From assembly GCA_950022655.1 (NCBI GenBank), contig OX465589.1, forward strand, positions 23,737,626 through 23,801,625: a DNA stretch of 64,000 bases, written 5' to 3'. Shown here piece after piece: positions 45,960 through 55,445 of the stretch. This stretch comes from Alentia gelatinosa (taxonomy: Eukaryota > Annelida > Polychaeta > Phyllodocida > Polynoidae). Numbering within the stretch: the first letter of the stretch is position 1; each line of letters starts with the position of its first letter. The notes beneath the pieces are model-generated. The model was not told the origin of the DNA. It searched no databases and worked only from the letters and a program-made list of their open reading frames with translations. A program made the translations under genes and the position numbers.

Positions 45960-48341
45960 TATGATATGGGAATCATGGTTTAGGTATTGCATGTATCGTT
46001 TTATATCCTTATATCGTTTGACATCTATTCAGAATGGACGGCTCCACTATGTCATAGCCTTTTATATTTAGGTTAATTTAGCTGCATATCGGCGAGCTAC
46101 TCAAAGCCTTCTGTGAGCGTATTCTGCCTGACTGGACCTGATACAGGATTGCGGGCCTTACAACACATGAGGGCACGCCATAAAGAGCGCGGGCAAGATG
46201 ACGTTAGTGCATGCGTACTCTCAGAGGTCTCCGGGCAGTGCCTCCTGGTCAGACTTGATCAGGGTAATAAAAGTCTGTCCCGGTCTGTCTACGCTAATCT
46301 GTGCTGTCCACGGACAGTACACCTCGGGTGTACATATGTCCGGACTAGATGTAAGACTCTGTCTTGAAAGAGGTACATGGGAGAACATGTTAATACGTCC
46401 AGACTGAGAAGATATTAGAGATTTCCATTTTGTTATATTCTCCAATATGATATATGTATCTGTGTACGGTAGCAGTCTTATTTAGTTCTATTACCACACT
46501 AGAATCATTCAATCTGGTGGCAAATTGATATTATTTAATTACAAAATTTCCCGATGGTGCAATTGCAGTAGGGAATCTCAAGGGTATACAATGGTTAACT
46601 ACGTCTGCAAGGTCTTGTTGTATAAAGGTATATTGAACTTCCCACTGTCCTGCACTAACCAATTTTTCCCAGAAAGATCTGCTATGCCAAAAAGATTGAA
46701 CAAGGGATCAGTCAAAGAGAATGAAAGGGAATCGGTCCCTGCTGGTATCCCGCTACCTGAGGTAGATACCTAGATGTTCTCTAATGGCCTTTATCATGTA
46801 TCAGGTTTACATGACCCAGTGACATTTATGTATTTATGCAACAGTCAGATCATGGCATTTGGCTCTCCACCCACTATAACTTTCATGCCATTTCATATAT
46901 TGCTCTTGTTCTTAAGTCTTGACCTCCATAGTGCGACGTCGGATGGGAGCCCCTCAAAAGTGACGGATATAAATCAGGTAAGATGATTAAAAAGTCCACA
47001 ACAGGTAAATGCGAAAATGTCATTAGGCTCTTGGTCGTGTGTTGTGTAACAGTGGTGAACAAGAACAGATCAATACATCCATCCGGTGTTGGTTAAACTA
47101 ATTTCACTAATCTCACGCATGATCGTTCGGAATTTCGTGGGAAACGGGTGTCAGTTTTGCGGCTATTAATGGTCTTCTGAATATCATAAAAGGTGCTTTT
47201 TTAACGAAGGTTTCTGCGAAATTGTAACGAATAGGTGCTCAGGAAAACTGCAACTGCTTGAGTTATGAGATGGGGTTGATTTTAGAAAAGACACTGCGAA
47301 ATGGGTGTCTTTTTGCGCGAAAGGCCAATCACATAAGGAAACCCTTGAAAAGGGGGTGCTTTTAAATTTATAGAATAACCATGTACCGGGCGAATCAAAT
47401 GGTGACTTTCGGGCTGTACTTGGTTACAGACAAGTATTTTCTCATCAGTTACGAAGTTGTCATCAACGACCAGAAATGTTAACTTCATTTATTTATAGAT
47501 GCTGATTGGCATAAACTGACCATCTGCACATAGGATCCAGATCAGATCAATGACGTAGGTTTAATCTGTTTCTTATCAAGGGTCAGGAAACCTCAGTTAG
47601 TTATCTCAGCCTGTGATGATTAAATAAAATCAGGGATGTTACGGGACAGGTACATTGAGTCCCGGCATACTTGTTGATAAATGATCTCTGTTCTTAACAA
47701 GTGAATCTCCCGGTAATTAAGTTGTTTTTTTTACTTGTACTGATTGCCTTGCTTAATTCATTTGCAGAGACTTCTTCTGATTTCCGTGTAGGATGTCAGC
47801 TTTAATTAGGCGTGTGTCTGTGTCTTCAGATGGTAGTTGGGTAAGTATTATGTAACATGGCTCAAGGCTAACTACCTGTCATGTTCAATACGTCCAATCT
47901 CTCATCACATTTTTTCCGTTATCCTTAATAACCATTTTTGAAAGGTTTTGCATTATATTTCTTATCCGTTTTCATTACTTTAGCTTTGATCAAAGGAAAT
48001 TATAGGAATTCAAGCGAGAGACACTGCCGATTAATCTGTAATAACAGAAGACATAAAAAGCAAACACGAGAAAAGGTGTTTTTCCCCTGTCACTAAACTA
48101 CCCTCCAATAAAAATGTCCCTATACTTTTGGTCAAAGAAGCTGTATTGTCTCCTCTAAGTCAGTAAATCCATAGATTCAAACATTACATTTGGTCTGGCC
48201 TGGATTGAAAACCAAATGTAATTTTGGATCTATGACCAATAAACAATTTTTTTTTTTTAATAATTAAAAAAAATAGATTCTCCATTCCTTCCATTATGAT
48301 AAGATAATGTGGATTATAAGGTCATAGCTGACCACATTTAA
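45960..48341. other. Non-coding, unclassified
   Basis: No gene is supported. Frames of 70-84 codons near 46.1-46.99 kb show no domain, and the segment 46.1-46.4 kb is slightly GC-richer. Confidence 0.35.
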
Positions 48342-48660
48342 CCATATCAGTCCGAGTAATGCCTTGAGGCATTCCCATGCAGGGGACGAGGAATGCCTCC
48401 AGGCATTTTATACCAAAAAGGGTATTCTATTTGACAAAATTCATGGACTTTTTTAATTCTTCAAAATAATTGAAAACCACTATATACATCATTATTCAAT
48501 GTAAGTGTTCTATATGCAACTAAGACAATGCATATCAAATGCACCTGTTGGATAACTTCCGGTACCATTGCCTTAAGAGCATCGTCCCCTGGGGGTATAT
48601 TGCTACATATCTTTAAGGCTTGGCATGTGGGCCTCCCTCTCGGGGCTCGGACTGAAAGTG
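48342..48660. mobile_element. piggyBac-like MITE, copy B
   Basis: Flanked by TTAA (48338-48341 and 48661-48664). The ends CCATATCAGTCCGAG and CTCGGACTGAAAGTG are inverted repeats. The palindrome AATGCCTTGAGGCATT near 48360 is equivalent to that in the 40.7-kb copy, and the following sequence (ATTTGACAAAATTCATGG... AATAATTGAAAA) is related. Confidence 0.7.
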
Positions 48661-49249
48661 TTAAGGCATGATACCTATATTAACAGGAACGTTAAAGACA
48701 AATGACATTCAAGGACTGAGATATAAATGTGTTAGGAATTTCACTGTCCCACTGATACATGGAACGCAGTAAACTCCGGAGAAAAGTAAGTTCAAAAATT
48801 GTCTTTTAACCGAAAATTACCAACAGGATTTCGACAACCATAGCATTTAAATATTCCACGTATATCCTTTCTTGAACTGTTCAGCTATCACCTTTCTTTA
48901 GAAACGCTATAAAGTTTATTTCTGTAGTATCATCGGAGTACATTTAAGTAGAATTTATCCATCAGTATAAATACAAACTAAACTTTGTCAGCTCCTGAGC
49001 AGTCAGCACTGCATCGCGCACTAATTCCCCATCTATATTTTTACGGACTCTTATTATTCCTTTACCTTAACCTATGGATTTAAATCACTAATGCAAATCC
49101 GTACAGTTGATCTTGGAAAGTTACCTATGAGAAATAAGTGCTAAGTCAGTGTGAATTCGCAGGGAATAGTATAAAGGATAATGAACACAGTATTAGGGGA
49201 GGGAAAACTAGGAGAGAATGTAATAACACATATCTAAATAATTATATAG
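48661..49249. other. Non-coding, unclassified
   Basis: Nothing recognised. Confidence 0.4.
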
Positions 49250-49580
49250 AACGTCCTGACCATGCTGTACAATTCACGGAATGAGATAATAATTTACGGT
49301 TTGTACGGACCGAGGCATTTATGCCGAGTTCCGTACAAACGATAAATTATCATCGAGTTCTGTGAATTGTACAAGCATGGTTGGACGTTATATATTTACT
49401 ATATACCCGAAATTTAAAAAAAATTTAATTTCATTTGGCTTAACAACCAATTTTTTAATAAACGTGTATGGCAAGGTGGTCCGTATTTTAGTGTACGGAC
49501 CGGCGGTCCGTACAGTATTTTTGCGTCATCTGCCGAAACGGTGCGTATATACAGTGTATACGGCATGGGTATATAGTAAA
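49250..49580 (-). mobile_element. Hairpin/short-TIR element, locus 9
   Basis: Second copy of the 5.57-kb element, same orientation. The hairpin is 49250-49389 (arms AACGTCCTGACCATGCTGTA and complement, loop with GAGGCATTTATGCCGAG). The inverted-repeat module is 49395-49580 (TTTACTATATACCC...GGGTATATAGTAAA). Loop changes relative to the other copy are compensatory (GCGTTTACGC versus GCATTTATGC), so the stem is kept. Confidence 0.8.
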
Positions 49581-50133
49581 TAGGGCAATAGAATCACTCA
49601 ATATATGCACCTCACAAGGTGTATGACTTATTAACAGTTGTGTTATTGTTTCTCATCTCCAGAAATCATCTGGTCTGTCTCGGTTGCTCGGTGGTTCCTC
49701 GGAGGTGGCCAATGGTTGAGTGAGGCCGACCGTTGCTCTATATTTTCATAAAGCTTATTTCTTTCTTTATTTTCCATTAATGATAATTCACATTCCTAGA
49801 AATTCATAGAAATTCGAAAGCCATAAACCGTGGGTGTGGTAATAAGCAATCGATAGTGGTTTAATGTGGCCCCATACATTTTCAATGCTGACTTTATATC
49901 CCATGGGAAAGAAAGTAATATGAGAGAAAGTCACATTCACACTATGAGGGAAAGTCACATGTCCAACGAAATTGATTTGTAGAAGAAATATCGAAAAAAA
50001 GATAGTTGAGCTCAAATTAAACAAACAACATCTTTGGTTTATTTTCCCATATTTGAGCCATGTCCACTCAGAGGCGGGACGCGACAGCATGTGAGACGCG
50101 AGAGCATGATATGCTCACAATGATATCCATCGC
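49581..50133. other. Non-coding, unclassified
   Basis: Contains CCCCATACATTTTCAATG (about 49870), shared with 42.77 kb, so probably part of a decayed repeat. No gene. Confidence 0.4.
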
Positions 50134-50749
50134 TAAAGCCTAAGACACCGAAATTTGTTCCCGATTCATCCCCACCATCGGCTCGGTGAGAGTCGGGAAT
50201 AAAATTTCGGTGTCTTATAATTATACCTATAAGACACCGACATGTAGACTCTTCCCGACGACACCTCCTCCTTTTATAACCTCGTAAATTACCCGGGATA
50301 AGATCAAAGAGAGCCGCCGGGAGCCGAACCGGGGTGAGCCACGGGCCGCTGGTGTGGAATCATAGAAATTGATTCAAAGTTTAATAACTTCGGATCCAAT
50401 TAAGATATCGGGAAACGGGTTTCAGAACTATAATCGCCTCTGTCTCCCCTACAAATCGGTATAAGGAACTTCTAAATCGGACTAGGGGGTAAGTAGCATC
50501 GCTATTCAAACGGCCAACTCAAAATCGGAAACGATCGGGGAAAGTGCGTACATCGAAATCTTAAGGTGAAGGGAGAGTCGGTCATATCTGACATGGTAGT
50601 AATGCCCGACGCGTCGGGAAAAGCAATAAAATCGGGTCGGCGAAGTGCGTACACCGACCCGATTGATGCAGATTGTCACAGACCCGACGGATCCGTCGGG
50701 GAAAGGTAGAATCGGGCACAGCCGTCGGGTCGGTGTCTTATAGGCTTTA
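50134..50749. mobile_element. 616-bp GC-rich TIR element
   Basis: Left end TAAAGCCTAAGACACCGA and right end TCGGTGTCTTATAGGCTTTA are inverted repeats. The left flank has a nested hairpin (GACACCGAAATTTGTTCCCG with its complement ending TTTCGGTGTCTTA at about 50217). The right flank contains palindromes CCCGACGCGTCGGG and CCGACGGATCCGTCGG and repeats of CGACCCGA. There is no coding capacity of note; the 109-codon minus frame lies on the repeats. Confidence 0.7.
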
Positions 50750-53542
50750 ACAGTCTCGTCTTGTCTGAATTTGTCCTTTGAGCTGGCACACAGATGTCGG
50801 TCTGCTTTGCTTCTGCAATATCTGCAGCTTCCCAAAATATAAGAGCAAGGTATAAGAAGCGCGATATCTCCTTAATGTATCTCATCCTGCGTCCTGTACA
50901 GCCACCGAAAACTGATCCTGATGAGTTTTGGCAGAGCTGTTATTGGTCAACAGTCTATCAGACGGGGCGCAACAATTAGCAGGCCTATGCAGACAGCGGA
51001 ACCGGCTAGCCATGTCTGCGGCATTCAGTGCAAGGCTTACGTTACTTCGGGGACCATTAAGATTAATTATCGTTTGACAGGAAATATACATGGGGTGTAT
51101 ATCTATGTGAGCGATGGTTCTTTTGTTTGTTGATTGAGACTGCAGAGCACCTGGGGCTCTCCTGTGGAGAAATCCATTACTGACCTAATGCAGAATTATG
51201 CGTGTTGGTGGCACTTCCAGTCTCTCCAGGCGAGAATATCTCAAAGTAGAATGTAAGCAGGAGGGGAGGGGTGTGCCAATGACCATAAGCACTCCTAACG
51301 AATGCAAAAATGTTTTAAAGATACAAGATAAATTCTGGATTAAGTATAAAAAGATGGATATTTTCTATAAAAAAATAATTGATAAGGTCGTTTAGACCAC
51401 GTTACAAGTGAAATTGTAGTGAATACCTTAATGAATTCTCGCTCACTAGAGACTGTTGCTCAATGACTATCCTCGGCTCACCCTACTGCTACCCAACAAA
51501 CAGTCTACAGAACATTAAATTGAACACGAGATCACATTCATACCATATTAAGTGGCGTAGTGTTCCGTAGAGTGATAATCTAGGCTTTCGTCAAAATCAG
51601 AATGCTCTGAGGATCCAGATAAAGCATGTACAATTCTATGGCAAATTCTAGATGTTAAGAATTGAAGCAATCAGATGATAAACTGGATTTTTGACATTCT
51701 AGTTTCTTGAAAAGGATGTCATATTCTTAGATTAGTGATATCATGGTGGACAAAGAACCCCGCAGTCGGCAAGACACTTTCTCCGAATACAGTTACAAAC
51801 TTTAAATGCAATCAACGTCGGTAAAACGAATATGTCCTCATTGCCAACATTTACAGAGTTGCTACACAAAGAAATATGATCAAAGTCAACAGTAGCAGGA
51901 CAAGCTCGCATATATACGTTTTCTTTGTTTGAATCAGCATATAGGTGTCGAACATCTTTATAATGCCACTTAACATTGATGAATTCAAAATCAGCAAGGA
52001 AGAACGACTTCGGAAAATATCCGTTTCCAAAAGAATTACTTTGCAAGTAATCATTGCTGCTCATACATCATTAAGATTGCATTTCCATGAATCCATCAAA
52101 AGAAAATAAAGTTTCGTCTTGCTTGTCAGAGGAGGAGCCACAATCAGACTTTTCTAAAGACCTCAGGCAAATAATTTAGTTCGTGGAAGTGTCATTCCTC
52201 TGCTCCTAATTTAAAGTCAAAAATAAATCTGTATAGAGTCACTCCTGTGATCTTTTACAATTCTATGTAAAACACTAGTGAAAAGCGATTGCTATATTCG
52301 AGCACCCACTTTCATGAGACGGCCAAAAGTTTCTTAATTCACCTTCAAAGGTTAATCATAAAGGTCATTTTATAGATTCTTTAGTAGAGTCTCACTCTGA
52401 AAATGTTCGTTTTATCATATCGCGCTGCATTCTCAGATCTGATTAATGTGGATTGTGCAGAACTTCTTTCCTTTTGTGGGTATTAAATTGGTGTTCTCAT
52501 AGTTACAGCCTTTCAACGAGACTGAGGGACCATCACTAAGATCAGTAACAGGGAGGTATCTCTTGAACATTCCCTTTTTAGTTAATACAGGGCCTTTGTT
52601 ATTAACTGCATGTATTCTCATAGAGGACATAATACAGGAAATTCACTGACGTCACCCATCCTTAAGGCACTGGTTTGTCCTGTGACTAAACCATGACACC
52701 ATTTTATACTAATCTTATTCATTTCTAAGATCTCTAAGATATTGTTCTGTTTGTCTTGTATGTTCAATCCATCCAGCTAAAAATCTGAAATTCGGCGTTT
52801 GATCTTGTAATCCTTTATCATTGCGTCATTCCGCATATAGTACTATGTATTATCCAATTACCTGCATAGCTGCTGAGTAGCTTAAGAACTGAGACCTGAC
52901 TACATTACCATTATCTAGAATTTCTTGGTACTTCATGGGCATCGTGTATTGTATGTATCAATTGTACTGTTGCGAGACCCCAGTGGAAGAACTTTCCGCC
53001 GTGGCAGACCTGGTGTATTTGATTAAAAAAAAAAGGGAAAAAAAGCTGCACCGATTGAAACTGAATGTACTGATAAAATGTGGAATTCCCTTTATTCACT
53101 GTATATACTTATAAATATCTTGCAGTCTCTTCTACAAAGAAACTGAATGTACCTCGTAAAGGTAGTAGTGTAGGAATGTCACCCTGTCTCAGGCCATTGT
53201 TGTCGTGAATTCTTTCTCTTTTTTGTTATCTATTCCCGCTAGTTCTAATCTTATCCACGTAGTATGTGAAAACTACCTTTTCTACAAGGAAGTCAACCCT
53301 TATTGTTTTTCTGTCCATTCAACAACTCATTTCATCTCTTGTTCTCCAAACTTTGCACATGTCCGGGCCGATAGAATGACTGATAATTCTGATATAAAAT
53401 AGGTCAATCGGAAGAACATCACTCCCGCTGTTTTGTAAATATAAATATGATGAGAATGAACATGTCTTTGTAGAAATATTTTCTTTTGTAGTAATAGATA
53501 TTTTCCAAAAAGTAGTATGAGCGAACTCTAAAAGATTATCGT
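50750..53542. other. Non-coding, unclassified
   Basis: About 2.8 kb without a recognisable gene or repeat. Overlapping frames near 50.8-51.1 kb and a 107-codon minus frame at 51741-52064 show no domain. Confidence 0.35.
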
Positions 53543-53841
53543 AAAACTGGATTAGGTTTAACCTTAGCCACCGTATTCCACGATTGGAGTTTGGCAAAGT
53601 GACTTCAGGAGGCGAAGCCCAGTGAAGTCCGGAGCCAAAACTTCAGGAGTGGAATGCGGTGGCCAAGATTAAAACGAATCAGGTTTTGATTTTATCCTAC
53701 CCTATCTCCTCGATTTTGGAATATTACGTGATAACAATGCTGTATGCCACTAGTGTCATATAAAACTCCGTACATGCCAGTCAGCGTGGCATACGGAAAC
53801 CCAATGTTAAGTCTATGGGATTTTATATTAGGGGTAGGATA
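53543..53841 (-). mobile_element. Hairpin/short-TIR element, locus 10
   Basis: The hairpin arms are 53543-53581 and 53649-53687 (CCACCGTATTCCAC against GTGGAATGCGGTGG, continuing imperfectly to the ends). The loop contains AGGAGGCGAAGCCCAGTGAA. The inverted-repeat module is 53693-53841 (TATCCTACCC...GGGGTAGGATA) and includes CCCAATGTTAAGTCTATGGG. It ends about 50 bp before the unassigned minus-strand frame below. Confidence 0.7.
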
Positions 53842-53893
53842 ATATGTATAACAGGATTGATTTCGTCGTATTACATTCTGTCCATTTTTTTTT

Positions 53894-54355
53894 TTACTGC
53901 ACCACTACCTCTTCAGAATTCTCCATTTCCTTCACTTTACACAGACCCATGTAGAGACAGGCTTTGCATATTGCAGGCCCCCTTTCAGTGAAGCCCCCAA
54001 CAGAACACAGTGTGTAAACACAGCAAGCACCAACCCGGCAAAGTAAAGACTCATCTAAACACGGGGAAAAAATCATGTCATAAATCCGAGTGTAATAAAC
54101 ATTTACTTTCTTCTTGAGCAACCAAGTGATGACTTTGGTTGCACAGGGGGTTGTTAAAATCATATCTGCATCACCTCTGCCTGCATATCGCACTCTAACA
54201 CATCCATATAACGACCGCCATATTTCATGCCCGCTGAAGGTCTGCTGTACCCGAAGCAGGGTATATGTGTTTTTTATGGGTTTTGCTCCTGTTCCAATTT
54301 CCGCCAGAAATCCCTGCACAGCCTTTACATACAGTGGGGGATCAATAAGCGTCAT
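53894..54355 (-). CDS. Unassigned 153-codon minus-strand reading frame
   Basis: ATG at 54355-54353 to TAA at 53896-53894. The frame looks coding rather than accidental: the amino-acid mix is balanced and its many cysteines lie mostly in the C-terminal third (SPC, CRVGACCVYTLC, CKACLYMGLC), suggesting metal binding. The stop is followed on the minus strand by a run of A. There is an in-frame stop 36 nt upstream of the ATG. An acceptor-like CCTAG lies just before the ATG, so the frame could be a last exon rather than a whole gene. I recognise no family. It lies between a hairpin element and the LTR element and may be a retrocopy or a transposon fragment. Confidence 0.45.
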   Translation of the reverse strand: MTLIDPPLYVKAVQGFLAEIGTGAKPIKNTYTLLRVQQTFSGHEIWRSLYGCVRVRYAGRGDADMILTTPCATKVITWLLKKKVNVYYTRIYDMIFSPCLDESLLCRVGACCVYTLCSVGGFTERGPAICKACLYMGLCKVKEMENSEEVVVQ

Positions 54356-54360
54356 GTAGA

Positions 54361-54860
54361 CTAGGTCGGGCGCCTGGCCTCAGCCGGGCTACTTTGCACT
54401 AAGACCTCCCCCGAGCTCCCTTACTAAGCTCGGCTCCGTACGGCAGCAGGAGGATGTCAGGTCGGGGTTTATCAAAGATAAGTACTCGAGCCATTTGAAC
54501 AAGTTAAATGTCCAAATTACACCACTTACTGTCGGGTGATTAGTCAAGATAACACCATTTCACCACTACTATTCTTTCGTGTCAGTGCGCGCTTTTTAAG
54601 GCACGCGGAGATTTTCTTGTTGACCCCAGTGCTTAAGGGTGCTTATTGCACGTCCGCGATATCACCGTGGCGATATGTAGGTCAACGCCTGGTGTTTCAC
54701 TGCACTCCAATATATTCTATATCAGGGCTCTGTTTGTGTATACAACTGGACGAAACCTTGAATTTGTTTATGCCTACACAATGATGTAAATACCACTAGA
54801 GGCCCCGCTTTCTGATCTTTCCTTATAGATACGCCAATAATGCACGCTGGCATATATATG
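54361..54860. other. Non-coding, unclassified
   Basis: Spacer between the unassigned frame and the 5' LTR. No recognisable feature; the last bases (ATATATATG) form the insertion flank of the LTR element. Confidence 0.4.
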
Positions 54861-54999
54861 TGTAGTGGGACGGGAATCCAGCAGTGTTCGTTTGTTTCAC
54901 GGAAGGTGGCGCGATATGCCGATCCTTACTGTGCAGTGATTCCGGACAACGCCGCACACGAGAGTGGCGCGGTGGAGACCGGGATTACGTAACGCTTAG

Positions 55000-55008
55000 T
55001 ATATATAC
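55000..55008 (+). promoter_or_regulatory. TATA box of the LTR
   Basis: TATATATAC, 139 bp into the LTR. It would position the start of the genomic RNA about 25-30 bp downstream, near 55030. Confidence 0.6.
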
Positions 55009-55220
55009 TCAGCGTTCACAGTAGGTCGACAGGCTGTCCTCGCGCGTCCCTTCTACGGAACGGATCCTTGGGCCCTCACTTTGCAGGCGGGTTCTTGTAA
55101 CCTTCCTGGTGGTTAGGCTGATCTTCCGGATTGGCCTATCCAGCGTTACCTAGCACCTATGTGCTAGGGTACTGTACTTGTAGGGAAGATCTTCCAGATC
55201 TTTCCGGGAAGTAAGTGATT

Positions 55221-55226
55221 AATAAA
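55221..55226 (+). terminator. Polyadenylation signal in the LTR
   Basis: AATAAA followed by a T-rich stretch (CTTGTTTATT), about 220 bp after the TATA box, as expected for the R region end. Confidence 0.55.
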
Positions 55227-55392
55227 CATCCTTGTTTATTAAGTGACGTTGTTGTGTTATGTGTGAATAGGTCTGTGCAAACTAACCGAAAACCGAACCA
55301 ACCTACGTAAGTGCGTAGGGTGGGATCCTGCCTGGAACTAGCGTTCCGGATTGGGGTCATCCAACCTGCTAGACAGGCGGCGACCACCACAC

Positions 55393-55410
55393 TGGTGCCG
55401 TGACCAGGAT
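55393..55410 (+). other. Primer binding site, tRNA-His-like
   Basis: TGGTGCCGTGACCAGGAT, one base after the LTR. It starts with TGG (complement of CCA) and matches the known tRNA-His primer binding site TGGTGCCGTGACTCGGAT at 16 of 18 positions. Minus-strand DNA synthesis would be primed here. Exact tRNA identity needs the host tRNA set. Confidence 0.7.
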
Positions 55411-55445
55411 CCCAGGTTGCTTGCACAACCCGGGATTCTCGGTAA

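Larger units (their letters stand above)
54861..55391 (+). repeat. 5' LTR, 531 bp
   Basis: Starts TGTAGTGG and ends CCACCACA, an imperfect inverted repeat with the TG...CA ends required for integration. The end lies one base before the primer binding site. It contains a TATA box (55000) and an AATAAA signal (55221) in the expected order. The start is inferred from the inverted ends because the 3' copy is not available for comparison. Confidence 0.75.
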
